A DNA stretch of 64,000 nt, from NCBI RefSeq assembly GCF_963678635.1, contig NC_087068.1:24903311-24967310 (forward strand), written 5' to 3'. The translations under genes and the position numbers were made by a program. The stretch is from Symsagittifera roscoffensis. Taxonomy: Eukaryota > Xenacoelomorpha > Acoela > Convolutidae. Every line of letters begins with the position of its first letter. The stretch's first letter is position 1. The notes beneath the pieces are model-generated. The model saw only the letters and a program-made list of their open reading frames with translations, searched no databases and was not told where the DNA came from. Below, piece after piece: positions 1 to 11,836 of the stretch.

Positions 1-840
1 CACTGCTAAGACTTTTGTTGTAAAAATCAAGCACAAAAATCAAGTACAAAATCATAAAATTAAAAAATGCAGTTAGCGCTATATAGTAATCAGAATAGCT
101 CTTTAAATATATCAAAAAACCCGAGTAACTTTTCAAAACAAAACTTGTTGTGGGAGCAATTATTATATTTATTATAAACCTGAGGCTTAATGTTCGTCAG
201 AATAGCCAAAATTTAGTAAAATAGTAAAACACCTAGCAATTAATTGTTTCAAAAATCCATCAAAACTTGGGATCAAACGTTCAGAGCAACAAATTCATTA
301 AAAAACTACAAAAAAGCATTTTCATTTTTCTCAAGGCTAGCGTTTTGTTTATTCCGACAAAAAAACTATATAATTGCGCAAAAATTATCCAATTTAACAT
401 AACTGGCAACATTTGTTTTCAAACAAAAGTATAACAATCATAAAAAGAAAAAAAATCAAGTATTTTTGCATAAAATTTTCAGCTTTTCAAAGAAAACTTT
501 TATTACCAAGAAAACAGCGCCAAGTGAAGCTTCCAACACCAATTTTCTTTAGTGACATCCTTTTTTTCAGCCTAATTTTCATATTACAACCGTCGCTCTA
601 CTCGCTCAAAGTTAGAGGTAAACTCAAAAACTTCAATTTAAAACACATCTGAATACAACTGTCGGATTAACTACTTGGAGAGCTCAGCGCTTCATTAACA
701 ATTAAAATACATAATTTTTTGTTTTTATCCTGCAAACAAATCTATACGATTAAAAGTAAGGCATGTTTGAAGACGTCTACGTATTCATCGACGATTATTA
801 GTTACAACTGATTGGAGGTTTGTGGAAAATAACTTGCCTC
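1..840. other. AT-rich stretch without recognisable gene
   Basis: No reading frame with recognisable protein motifs and no RNA gene was seen. The stretch is rich in A and T runs and has only short chance frames. Confidence 0.6.
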
Positions 841-1867
841 CCCACACTGACAAAAATGGATAAGGATCGATTTTAGTATGAAAAAAGTACGCTGATTAAA
901 TTTAGATCGATTTTAGTATGAAAAAGTACGAAGACTAGATAAAAAAGATGAAGATTAATTTGGATCGATTTAAAATCGATTCAAATTGATCTTAAATCCC
1001 AGCTAAAAAACTGATCCAAATCGATTTTAAATCAATTTAAATGCATTTTTTGCAGTCTGAGTTTGTTTTTATTTTTAAGGGGATCAAAACGGATTTAAAT
1101 CGATTTAAATTCATTTTTGTCATTCGAGATTTATCACTTTCGAATTTTTATTGCATTTATTCATTGCCTATCGTTTTTCATTTTACATCTATATCGTATT
1201 GTAGCATAAAAAATACCAAATAAAAATACCAAAACATCCATAAAATTCAATGATTTTCTTGCATATTTTGTTTTCAAAAACTGATCTATTTTGATACTTT
1301 TCTTGAATCGTTTTATATAATTTGCCCAAAATCTGATTTATCTTCATAATTTTCTATGATTTAATTGCATATTAATGAGATCAAATTTTAATTCATACTG
1401 ACCTTTTTTTTGTTTGTTACATAGGATTTTGCAAAATCTGATTTACAATAGTTTTCTACAATTTTATTGCCTATTTTTGAGATTAAAATCTGTTTATGTG
1501 GATCAATTTATTGAATTCTATAACATCTGGCACGAGTGTTTGTTTTTAAGAAATCGAGAATAAAAAATTCCAACTATTTTTAAAGGGTGTTTTTTTTTCG
1601 CCGTGTAAGCAAAAAAAAATTGAGTTTTGTGTGTCTGAAAATCCATCGATTTAAATCGATTTAAAGTTTGGAAAAAAGATCGATTTAAATCGATATAAAA
1701 TTGATTTAAGTGAGATTCGGATGGATTTTAGTGAGTCGGAAAATCCATCGAAATCGATTTAAATCAATTTAAAATCCATTTAAGTTCGTAAACTGTACAT
1801 TGTTAATCGATTTGGATCGATTTAAAACCAATTTAAATCGATCCAAAACCATTTTTGTCAGTGCGGG
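841..1867. mobile_element. TIR element (about 1.03 kb) full of TCGATTTAAA motifs
   Basis: The left end reads CCCACACTGACAAAAATGG and the right end is its inverted copy with one mismatch (CCATTTTTGTCAGTGCGGG on the plus strand). The interior holds two clusters (about 870-1110 and 1640-1860) of palindromic TCGATTTAAATCGA-like words separated by plain AT-rich DNA. No transposase frame is present, so it would be non-autonomous. I could not identify a convincing target-site duplication, so the superfamily is unassigned. Confidence 0.65.
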
Positions 1868-2050
1868 TCGTATCAATTAATTAAGGACATTTTAGAGGAA
1901 ATGAGCAAAAATTTTAGAGCAAACCTCCATAACTTTGACATCAAATGATATCAATCAAAAACAGTCGTCTCAATATGACTTTTAAAGTTTGTGCATTAAG
2001 AAGTGAAATTGGACAAATTATCCGATTTGGAAAACAACACAACTGACACA

Positions 2051-2818
2051 TTATTTAAGATTCATAAACTTTGTTTTACAAATCCACGGCTGTTCCACGC
2101 ACAGAACATTGTCTTTGAACCATCTGAATGTCAGAAAGTCTCCAGGGTTCTCGTACGGAATAGCAGGTGTCCATCTGCTTCCAACTTTGAGAACATAAGG
2201 TGCACCTATTTGGTGAGCAGCTAAACCATTTACAGGGAGATAAGACCGCCGCAACTTGCCTCTGCCAAACCCCAATTTAAAAATAACATTCAAATCGCAC
2301 TCAACCAAGTAAAATGCCCGAATTAAGTTCAAATCTTTTCCTTCCTCGCTAAAATTTGTTATTTTCTTGACGTATTCTTTATGTTGTAAAAGTAACTCTC
2401 TGAGACCGAACTCGAAATACTTTCTATGTTGTTCGCTGCAGCAACCGTCCTCACCCATAAAGTTATTAATATGTCGGTAAATTGGTTGAAAATGTTTCTG
2501 ACCTTCAGTATAGGCGAAATGCTGAATCCATTGATTCATCTGCGTCATAAACTCAACAGAAACTATTTGAAGGTCAAAATCATAAGCTTTATTCAAGTTT
2601 GATTTGGCCGCTTCATATGCGAATAAACAGTAAACATCACTGAAATTTCGGCAATTTCGCCATTCTTTCAATTGGACATCAACTGGGATAATGAAGGTCA
2701 AAGACGTCCAATTTGGGTTGGTTGTTGAGTTGATAACAGCGTCTTGTAAAGCACCAAACAAATAGCCTGTCAAAATTATGCTAAAAAGAAGCCACAGAAT
2801 GAGACATTTAGAAGACAT
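2051..2818 (-). CDS. Predicted secreted protein, family unknown (255 aa)
   Basis: This is a single uninterrupted 255-codon frame. The first 23 or so residues form a textbook signal peptide (MSSKC, then a run of L/I/F/W). The mature part has Asn-X-Ser/Thr sequons near residues 30, 36, 58 and 147 and about seven cysteines, including a CC pair near residue 125. This suggests a disulphide-bonded, glycosylated secreted protein. There is no second membrane segment and no enzyme motif I recognise. Support for a real gene is threefold: its length in AT-rich DNA, the signal peptide, and a broken relative 3 kb away on the same strand (5415-5770) that conserves the block around LLxQKEYxKKxxNF and the LVECD/LIECD stretch. 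No splice acceptor precedes the ATG, unlike the operon genes at 41-52 kb. A TATA-like box lies about 200 bp upstream. I do not assign a function. Confidence 0.7.
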   Translation of the reverse strand: MSSKCLILWLLFSIILTGYLFGALQDAVINSTTNPNWTSLTFIIPVDVQLKEWRNCRNFSDVYCLFAYEAAKSNLNKAYDFDLQIVSVEFMTQMNQWIQHFAYTEGQKHFQPIYRHINNFMGEDGCCSEQHRKYFEFGLRELLLQHKEYVKKITNFSEEGKDLNLIRAFYLVECDLNVIFKLGFGRGKLRRSYLPVNGLAAHQIGAPYVLKVGSRWTPAIPYENPGDFLTFRWFKDNVLCVEQPWICKTKFMNLK

Positions 2819-3023
2819 GATAAAATTCAGTTAGCAAACAATTGAAGCACAATAATTGCTATATGATATGTGCGAAATTTCTTAGATTGTTTGCTGCTAA
2901 TAATCACGAAATGTAATATGACGAACAACAATTTTCTCTAACTTGTACTTCCATTGACAAAATCAACAACAGATCCTGACAACTTGATTTTGTTCCAGCG
3001 AATGATATTGAATGATATTTGCG

Positions 3024-3031
3024 TTTATATA
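3024..3031 (-). promoter_or_regulatory. Candidate TATA box for the secreted-protein gene
   Basis: The minus strand reads TATATAAA inside the context CGCTTATATAAACGC, 206 bp upstream of the ATG at 2818. It is a perfect TATA match flanked by GC-rich bases in otherwise AT-rich DNA. The implied 5' leader is about 170 nt and contains one out-of-frame upstream ATG. Chance occurrence cannot be excluded. Confidence 0.35.
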
Positions 3032-3495
3032 AGCGGGGGTATTCGCAAAATTCGGAAGCTTCAGAAGTTTCTGTATCTCAAGTTACTTTAAGAAACGATT
3101 CAAAAAATGAAGGAAATCACCATCTATTCGGATTTATAAAAAACTTGAAAAGAGAGCTAAAATGCTCGGAGTTAAAATGCGTTAAGCGGCCCAAAATAAA
3201 AATTGAAGCAAAATGAAAGCTAAAACTGAAACTGATCCTGATTGGCTAATATTAGCCAATCAAATTCAAACAACTAGGTCAGCCATTTCGATTGATACTG
3301 AGATTAATCATGATTGGCTTGTATAATATGTAATAACTGAAAGTAATTGTATGTTGATTACGTGTTTTCAATTTAAAATAAAAATTCTGACTATTTTCCT
3401 AATTTTGGGCCGTTTAACGCATAAGACCCCCCCTATCCTTAGAATCTATGTCTAACTTTTTGGACTTTGGTATTTTACAAAAATATGGGCAACAG

Positions 3496-3560
3496 ACGGG
3501 TAAACAAGACAGCTCGTATATCAGGGCAAAGCCCTGAATGTTCTGACTGTCCCTTAGTTC
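3496..3560. repeat. Dispersed repeat with CAGGGC-AAA-GCCCTG hairpin (copy 1)
   Basis: The segment TAAACAAGACAGCTCGTAT followed by CAGGGCAAAGCCCTG and AATGTTC recurs at 50531-50575 with GAA in place of AAA in the loop. The core is a perfect six-base-pair stem with a three-base loop. Flanking sequence outside about 65 bp is not obviously shared. Confidence 0.55.
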
Positions 3561-4023
3561 ATATCGAATAGTTTTTGGGAAAAAAAATATTGAAAACCTA
3601 TAAATTTTGGACAATATCAAAGTGTAAATTTTGAACCGTACAAAATTAATACGACCAATTAGCTATCCTCAATTCAATTTGGAACGATTTTGTTTTGCGG
3701 GATATTTCACCATGCATAAATAACACGCGTTACGCTCTCAGCATCATGAATAAACTCTTCAAAGCGCGCATAATTTGATCCAGAACATAGCCAATTTTGC
3801 AATTTTCAAAACACCAAATCTTCAATGAGGTATAAATTTTTTGTTGAAAACTATTGTTTCGATCGGCGAAAATTGAATAAATAAAAAAACCACACCGAGC
3901 ATAAATTTTCCGTTTTCTTCGAAAGTCGGAACAAGGATTTCCTTGAAAAAAGAAATTGTACGAAAAAACTTACGAAATAAGTTGATGATTAAAAGAACCC
4001 AATGTCCAGAAATCTATATTTGT

Positions 4024-4926
4024 CGTGGGTTGATCTCCATACACCAAAAATGCTTATCATACAATTCCATACAACAAAAATAATTGTCATGCAATTCCAT
4101 ACATCAAGTGTATGGAAAAAATGCTTGTCATTTAATTTTCATACATTTTCGAAAAACAATAGAAAAAAATAATCATTTTCTGCGGCTTTTTGAGAATATT
4201 TTATTTCTGATTATTTTCGAAAAAATGCTTACCATACAATTTCCATACATACATACATAAATACATAAATATATATACATACGAAAATATAAAAATACCT
4301 ACACAAGTACTTACATAGACCCTTACCTAATACCTTAACGCATACATACAAACATACATACACATAAATACATACATACAGACAAACATACATACATACT
4401 TAAATTTATTTATAGATACATACATACGTACATAGATACATACTTACATACATACATACATACAAACATACATACAAACATACATACATACATACATTCA
4501 TACATACATACATACATACATCGATGAAAATTGTATGACAATTGCTTTCGCCATAAGGGATCAATTTTGCAAAATTTTTTGCAAACCAGTTGTTTAAGAA
4601 ACTGAGGTTGCACCTTCTAAAAAAAAACTTTTTATCTCAGGTTTTCTTCACTGTTCGCCGATTGCACTGCTTATTAGATGGGCTTTTTTGTGTAATTTGT
4701 GCCGCATTTGAAAAAAATTCCGAAAATTTTTTGTCATACATTTTTCATAAATGACAATTTTTTAGTCATAAAATTTCCATTTCCGGCAAAAATGTTAGTC
4801 ATACAATTTTTATCGATAGGAAAATGTTTATTATAGAGATTTCATACAGTTTTTTATACGTATGGAATTGTATGACAAGAAATTTCGAATTTATGAGAAT
4901 TGTATGATAAGCATTTTTGGTCAACC
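4024..4926. mobile_element. MITE-like element, TIR GGGTTGAYC...CAAAAATGCTTATCATACAATT
   Basis: The left end GGGTTGATCTCC continues into CAAAAATGCTTATCATACA. The right end, read on the other strand, is GGGTTGAC followed by the same CAAAAATGCTTATCATACA, so the termini are inverted repeats differing by a short indel. The interior repeats the theme 'GTCATACAATTTCCATAC' in both orientations and contains an ACAT microsatellite. Related copies lie at 24486-25045 and 33581-33767. No protein-coding capacity. Confidence 0.6.
4243..4520. repeat. ACAT tetranucleotide microsatellite
   Basis: Long imperfect run of CATA/ACAT units. On the minus strand it creates a spurious MYVCMYVC-type open frame, which is not a gene. 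Confidence 0.9.
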
Positions 4927-5414
4927 CGGTGTTCTAGTTTCTCTTTTTTCCGGCTGCGTTCAGTTCAGTAGAATTATTAGAACAATTGTAATAGAAAAAA
5001 TATTGATCTTGTTAACCATTGGCCCCCTTTTGCAAATGGCCCCCTTTTGCAAATTGACCCCTTTTGCAAATGCATTATAATATGCAAAATTGGTCAATTT
5101 TTAATCGTTTAATATTTTTCAATAGGGGTGGAAATTCTTTTATAAGTTTCATAGGACAAAATGTTAAGATTCAAAATTAAGACAAGATCAACATCGTAAA
5201 ACTAACGCTCAGAAGACCACGCATTGGGACATCATGTTACTTCCGAAAATGAATTGGGCAAAATAAGTAAAGCAAACTTTTCGAGTTCTTAGCTATTGCC
5301 AATCACTGGATCAATTTTTTTTATAAAATAGGGATTGGTGTGAGTATATTCTACTGATCTTATCTATTCGATATTGGTTTGCTGAGCAACAACTCTTTGT
5401 AACCTGGTTACTCA

Positions 5415-5770
5415 ATCCTTTCTTGCAAATCTACGGCTGCTCCAAACAAAAAAAAACGTATTTATTGAACTATTTAAACATCAAAAGGCATCTATATGAA
5501 ATGAATGGTTCAATCCCATTCGAAGTTTAAAAGGGATTTGCTCCCAACTTTTTCCTATAACAGAGGCAAATTTAATTCATTTTCAGCATCGCACTCAATC
5601 AAATACAACGCCCCAATGAAAATATTTTTTTCTTGATCGAAGAAATTAGCAAGCTTCTTGATATACTCCTTTTGCTTCCAAAGTAATTCTTTGATATTAA
5701 AATCAATATAATTCTCACGCAGCTCAGGCAAATACAAACTAATTTTTATCTGAGTGAGCATTTACCGAAA
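5415..5770 (-). pseudogene. Broken relative of the 2051-2818 secreted-protein gene
   Basis: The minus-strand frame at 5555-5761 encodes a block alignable with residues about 130-185 of the intact protein: the pattern F.(I/L)(K/R)ELL..(H/Q)KEY(V/I)KK(I/L).NF followed by L(V/I)ECD. Further down, around 5415-5455, nucleotides matching the intact gene's C-terminal codons (GAACAGCCGTGGATTTG-like) are still visible, but the conserved Trp codon has become TAG. The signal-peptide end and the middle are missing or scrambled. This is a tandem duplicate that has decayed, which shows the family has more than one member locally. Confidence 0.6.
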
Positions 5771-5945
5771 ATGTTTTTTTCTTCTTTCACTAGAAACGAT
5801 GTAACTAAACCACAGATTGAGGTATCTCAAAAGCGCAGCAGAAACATTTTGTGGGTAAAGATCTACAATAGTATGTGTGTGTTGATCATACGTGGTCTCT
5901 CATGTTGTAAATATTTTTAAAAAATCTACACCACTACATCTTAGG

Positions 5946-6313
5946 CAGGGGCGGATCTAGGATTTTCTCGAGGAGGGACGACCTTTTTTTTTTTTAGGTC
6001 GACCAAATTGATTTTTCGAGCTCTTCCAAAGCACTGTTTTCCCCCTATTTTGGCAATACTTTGTGCGCCGCAGGCAAATTTTTGAAAAAACAGTCAAAAA
6101 AGCCGTTTTTGGGCACTTTTTGAAAAACTTTGACAAAAAAATCGCGTCAAAGTTAGTATATATTGGCGCCAAAGGCGCCTTTAGAAAAATTTTAGGGTCG
6201 GTCGGCCAAAAATGGATTTCTGAAAAAATATCAAAGGGGGGACCCTTTGGGTCGGCAGGGGGTCGAATGCCTGAGGCAAAGCGTCCGCCCCCCCCCCCCT
6301 AAATCCGCCACTG
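5946..6313. mobile_element. hAT-type MITE with perfect 8-bp TSD
   Basis: The ends are CAGGGGCGGATCTAGG and (reverse strand) CAGTGGCGGATTTAGG, the terminal motif typical of non-autonomous hAT elements. The flanks are a perfect 8-bp target-site duplication, ATCTTAGG (5938-5945 and 6314-6321). The 368-bp interior has no real coding capacity. A second copy lies at 45576-46015. Confidence 0.92.
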
Positions 6314-6321
6314 ATCTTAGG

Positions 6322-9300
6322 GAAAGGGAGTGATGATTGTGCAATTTTCCAGTATGAAGCTAGAAATCAACATTCATTGTAGATTCCTCAGTAAATCACT
6401 TTGTTAGAATTACTTTTTTACGTAATCTCCAATATCTTTTCGGGTGACATCAATAATTTTTAAGTTATTGAAAAATTTGAAAAAATGGGTTCAAACTCGT
6501 TAGGAACTATCAAATGATGTTGAACGTTGCCATAGAGTGGCCGATTCTCTAGTTTTTCAAGTAATGCATCAGTTGATAGAGGTCTTTTGAATGTAAAATA
6601 TGCTTTGTCATGGTTCTACTTCAAACTGCTCCCAGCACTCGCATTCCCACATTTCTTGTATGTTGTTGTCTTCTTCTTTTGTTTTTTCTATTGATGAAAA
6701 GGATGAATCTGTAGAAAAAGTTACACAAAAGATAGTCGTTTATTTAACTTAGGATCAATCAGTTTTGGTCATCAAAATTGGTCATTTGAGTCATATTTTT
6801 TTCGTTGTGACTTAAAGGGAAAACAGACAGAGGTTATAATGAGAGGGAAAAAACCAAATTATAATCAGTATTTGCACGAAACTGTACAAATTTATTCCTT
6901 GATGACGTTAAGTGATATGATGAAATGTTATTCACTCCGTAAAAGTACAACTCCTTTTTCTCGTATTTTCCTTTCATTTCGAAAATTAAAATGTGGAAAA
7001 TTAAAATTTACAGAACAGCGTTGATTTATCAATTTTTCAAGACATATAATTCAAAAAAATGTTTTAAAAAATACATGGAAACTATAGCAAAAAATTCCAT
7101 CCCGCCAAAAAAGTCCATCCCGCCAAATTTAGTGTATAGATGACAACGTTTTCAATAGTGTTCCTATAAGAAGCAGGGCAATTACAAAGAGTACAGCCTA
7201 AGCTGTTTCGTAAAAATACGTTCAACTATCAACAGTTTCATTTGAGAGAGCTAAGAGCAAATGTTCGGAGCGGAAGAGCAAATGTTTCATCAGATACAAC
7301 TTTTCAACGCTGCGCCTATGATATGCTAATAAAACCAATGTATTTTCAACAAAGATATTCCAGCTCTGCCTATAGATGAGTTTCACAAACAATATATTTT
7401 TCTACATAATGCAGCCGAACGGTTGCATTATCAGAACGTTATTAAAAAAACTTGAGACTGGAAATTTTTTCCATATATTTTTGTATCAAGTAACGGATAT
7501 TATAATTTTTGTAGAAAAACTATCAAGTGTTCAAAGTAACAAAATGAGAATAGACGCTAAAAGAGCTTAACTTTTTGAGATATTTTGAGTTCCTTCAAAA
7601 ACTATTGAAAACCTGTTTGGATTTTCAATTTTATCGTACTTGTATTATCGACAAGGTTTTTTTCAACCTTATATCCCAGAACAAATAGAGAATGAAAGCT
7701 GCATAACTGAAAAACTAAAAATTTTCTACAACCTAAGCTGGAAAGCAGTGTTCACCCATTTTTGTCCCCTTCTTAATTTATGTGTAAGGAAATTTGAGAA
7801 CTCATTGAATGTAAGCCATTGTATCTAATTGAATGTAAGCTATCTATCTTAATTTTTTTGATCGTAAGTCGTACAATATGGGATCTTCAACTGATAAAAA
7901 TAATTAATGACCCAAATGTATTGTTTCGCAATTATCAACTGAGCTCTAAAAAATGATAGAAGAGAAGAGTAGATAATGGTTAAAACTTGCTACTTTGCTA
8001 ATTAAATCGTGTTTAACCTAAAGTTATAGGCGAATGTTTCAACGAAAACTACAAACAACTGATAAAGTTTGTAGATTTCACGCAATACGTTCAGTTGTTG
8101 TGCTTTTTATTTTCTAACAGAGATTTAGAAATGATTTTCATCAGAGGCAACTTTTGAGTTTTGAATGGTATTCGATGTAAATGTGCAGTTTTTATCAGTA
8201 AATATAAATTTGCAAAAAAAAAATTATTTTACGGTGCAGTGATTTCTACCTGAGAGACCTAAATAATAATTTGGATAAGCATTTTCTAAATTTTACGAAC
8301 AATTTCATGTAAAACTACAGTTTTGTTTGTAAGTATGAATTGTTGAACTAAAAAAAAAATAAGCGATGGATGCAGTGGAATGTTTATTCATCTATGTAAT
8401 TCAATTTTTTGAATTCTGTAATTACTTTTGAAAAAACTAATTTTCCAGAGCAACATACCTCTATGAAAAAGAGCATTTTCGAGTTTGAATTTGATCAAGA
8501 CCCTAATCTCTATTTGATTATGCGTGACACATTGCTTTAAAGCATCTACTATTCAAAGGAAAGTTATATGATGCTTTCAGTGAAAAAAAAAGAACAGCAA
8601 AACGCAAAATCAGAGTATGACTCAGTTGAGGATTCAATCAGATTCTTACTAAACATATAAGCAATCAATAAAACTTTCTATAACCAAAAGGAGAAAATTT
8701 TTCTAACTTTACAATGGCTTACAACAGCAATTGGTAATATCCTGATAATGTACAAGTATTGCACAATACCAGCACGTCATCAGTGGGTAATACAGAAGAA
8801 TCAGCTTGTCATGGATAGAGCTTCGAAGAAATTCTAGACGAACCTAATACAGATACGTTTACTGATGGAGCAAATTGTCTAGGAATGGGACCTAACATTC
8901 TCACTTTATGTGAGGCTTGACATCGACTTACTTACTAGTGAAAAACCCAAATCAATCCTAAAAACTTGTTTTTTTAATCTAAAACTTGTGAAATTCAAAA
9001 AATATTCATGATTTGCATATTCTGAAATTTAAAAAATAAATAATGAAATTGCAATTGTTCATTTGTAAATGAGAGTTATTGCAAAAAAAAAACATAATAC
9101 ACTGCAACAAAAAACACCAGAGAAATTTCAAAATTATTCCTGATGACCATCTTTTATATTTTTTAAGCAAAATCATTCAAAAGTACAGTTTTTTTGTAAG
9201 TGAAAATTGTCATAACAAAATTATTAAACGATCCAGTGAATGTTTCATTTATCTATGTCATTTAATTCTTTAGATTCCTTTATTCTTCATTTTTCAAAAG

Positions 9301-9504
9301 AGAACCTCACCAACTAAGTTTTTTAGTGCAACGTACCTTTTTAAGTGAAAACCTTAGTGGGTTCGAATTTGATTCAGACCGTAATCTCTAATTGATTACG
9401 CGTCACACACACTTTTTTTAAAGCATCTACTATTCAAAGGAAGATTATTTGATGTTTTCATAAGATGAAAAAAAAACAGCAAAAAAGAAAATCAGGGAAT
9501 GTTT
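6322..9504. other. Gene-poor AT-rich region with internal direct repeats
   Basis: No gene recognised. Two diverged copies of a roughly 330-bp unit lie at 8290-8620 and 9165-9504. The shared core is AAAGCATCTACTATTCAAAG followed by a lysine/glutamine-rich coding-like tail. A third copy of the core follows the assembly gap at 33968-34100. The rest is low-complexity AT-rich DNA. Confidence 0.6.
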
Positions 9505-9527
9505 NNNNNNNNNNNNNNNNNNNNNNN
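9505..9527. other. Assembly gap (23 N)
   Basis: Run of N. The sequence just left of it belongs to the 8290/9165 repeat family, and the sequence right of it starts retroelement copy A. Confidence 1.
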
Positions 9528-10847
9528 GGTTTTGAGCCTAACTTTCGTCATTTTGCTATTGTCAATTCCCCTATAGGGTTCCATGGAATTGATGTCGTGC
9601 TCTTTTAAATTTGAGTCCAGTATCTTGCATATATCCCCAGCTTCCCTTTGGTGTTGCAATCATTCGTTAGAACTGTTATCAGGAGATTCTATTGGAGTTC
9701 TTTCTGCAGCTTTTCTTCAAGTTTGATGACTTTAGGAACACTGAGTACAGCAATTTCTTCGTTTTTTCATCTCGGTGTTTCTATTCCGTCAATTTATCGG
9801 TGGAGTTTTATACATTTATTTACTTGCTCGAAATTTTTGCATAATTTTTTGTTATTTGAAATGTCTCTTAATTTGTTAACCTGTTGTTCTAGCTTTTTCA
9901 GCGTTTGTAGAATTGAACTTGACTGCGTTAAAAGGTTGTGCGTAAAAATTAATGGTATTGGCTCTCCTGCACCATGTTATCTGGTATCCATACGGATGAT
10001 CATGGTTCACAACTTTAATTCATTCAATTCAATGGTTTTCCTCCGTTTGCTCTGTTGTGTTCTTTTTTGGCTTTTTTGTCTCAAGTTGTGGCTGTTTGTT
10101 TGTCTCGGTGGCAAGTTGGCTCAATAGTTCAAGTTTTTTGCCAGCAAAATTGCCGACATGCTAATTTTCCGATATGTTAAAAAAAATATGTGTTCAAAAG
10201 TTTTATTAGTGAAACATGCAGTTAAAAATGAAATAGAGAGAAACTACCAAATCGTGTGCACACTTCTATCTTGATGTTTTTAACCTAAGTTGCCACAATG
10301 GGATTTGACTCGTATTCTGAATCGTCATATAGGACCCTTTGGTGTTTACATTTGTTTTGGTGTAGTTTTATCCCTATTTTTGGGAGGATGTCTCTATGTT
10401 TATCCACTAATATAAAGGGTGCTGACTGTACTATTCACCCTCCAGATTCAATTGGTAGTATTTGCCTAACCAGTGATTCGTTGTATACTCCGTGGTAACA
10501 AGCAAAACTGTGCCATGCATCCTCTTTGAGATTATGTTTCGAGATGGCGCCTTTCATTGTATTTTTCAGTTTTTTGCCACTTGTTTGTTAAGGAAACACA
10601 TTTAGCTGCACGATTCGTAGTTTTTCAGTTTACTAGATGACTTTGGCAATCGGTCCACTATTTTTGGAATTAAACACCTCAAGGATCACTATTTGGGTAC
10701 AGCGCCCTTGGTTTAATGTTTCTCATCCTTTTGCTGAGGTGAATTCTGCAAACACCACCCGATCAATATTCACCTCTTGTTTTTTTTTCTGGTGTGTGTC
10801 CGCGTCTGTTTCTCCTCGATTCTTGACGTATTTAATGCTTGATTTTC

Positions 10848-10956
10848 GGCACACTTTTTGGAAGTGGTCTCTTCTTGTGAATTTCGGGCATACTTTGTAC
10901 TTTGCGGAGCATGTTTGAAGATATCTTGCGGAAAATTAGTTACCACTTTTGCAGCG
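10848..10956 (-). pseudogene. Gag zinc-knuckle remnant (copy A)
   Basis: The minus strand reads CKSG...C...CPKF...DHFQKVC, a damaged tandem zinc knuckle. The better preserved equivalent in copy B (19352-19455) reads CKCGTSFS, then TCPAKYKVC, then GRDHFQK. That is the spacing seen in Gypsy gag proteins, where CPA precedes the second knuckle. Stops interrupt the frame, so this is a relic. Confidence 0.55.
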
Positions 10957-11331
10957 TCGCTTGCCTTACCACTGGTTTGTATTACCCGTTGGTTTTTTTC
11001 CCGTGTAGATTGTGACTTCTATTTTAGAAATTTACGCCTAGTCTGCGCTTCCTGCCTCTGCAAAAGCTGTGCTGAAGGTATCGTTTGTTCATGAATTCAG
11101 TTGTTTCTTGTTTTATGCTAGCTTGACTCCCGATGAACTGGATCATTCTGGGTTGTACTTTTTGTTACTAGGTTGTTTTATATACCTTTCTCCCACTTAA
11201 TTGTTTTGTGAAACGTTTTCCTGGGTATTAGGGTCTCGCCTATTGATTCCGTCAAAACTTTGTCGTTCAGCATGTGTGCTGTATACTTTTCCCTCACTCA
11301 TCTTCTTTGTCCCCACACTCGGATTTGGAAG

Positions 11332-11836
11332 CTAGTTACAGCAATTTTGTGTGGAATTGCTCCAAAAATTCATTTTTGTTTGGGTTCTGCAAAGTAATTT
11401 GTACCGTTTGACCGCAATTGTTTTTCTGTAACAAAACATCTTCGAGCTCTTCCCACAAGTCCTTCTTGTATACTGATTGGAAATCAATATTATGTTTCCC
11501 CTGTCGGAATTGTCTTTGGGCTTCTTGACCCAGGCAGAGATGAGTGTAAATTTTAGCTTTTGTACCCGTTTCAACCCACGATGCTGTTCCACAGAGCACT
11601 CCCCGGCTCTCTAGCTTTTGTCTTTGATTCTCATATCTGATACAATCTTCTTGGTTTCTGTATGCTCGGTCTCGTTTTTGGGTTTTTTCGTCTATCTTTG
11701 TTTCCAGTTTTCTTAGTCTATCGGTTCTTCCAAAAGTCTGACTGGAGTTGTAGGTCGATGTAGTAACAAAAGTTGTATGCCGATACTCCCTTTTGCGAAT
11801 ATCGCCATTTGTAATCGCACTACCCTTTCCGACCAT
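11332..11836 (-). pseudogene. Ty3/Gypsy gag remnant (copy A)
   Basis: The frame contains the capsid-like stretch ETGTKAKIYTHLCLG, then LWEELEDVLLQKNN, then NEFLEQFHTKL. These fit the usual Gypsy gag order (LxLGxEG, L..LE..F, ..E.LEQFH..L). Between them the sense switches frame: an adjacent frame supplies the expected KRYKLLCRTQ, which indicates a frameshift mutation. The upstream part is glutamine/arginine-rich. No complete gag can be made from this copy. Confidence 0.55.

Noticed and set aside
4410-4613. Minus-strand frame of MYVCMYVC-type residues
   Set aside because: Entirely a translation of the ACAT microsatellite.
9648-10127. 159-codon plus-strand frame
   Set aside because: F/L/C/S-rich composition; it is the complement of the minus-strand coiled-coil part of retroelement copy A.
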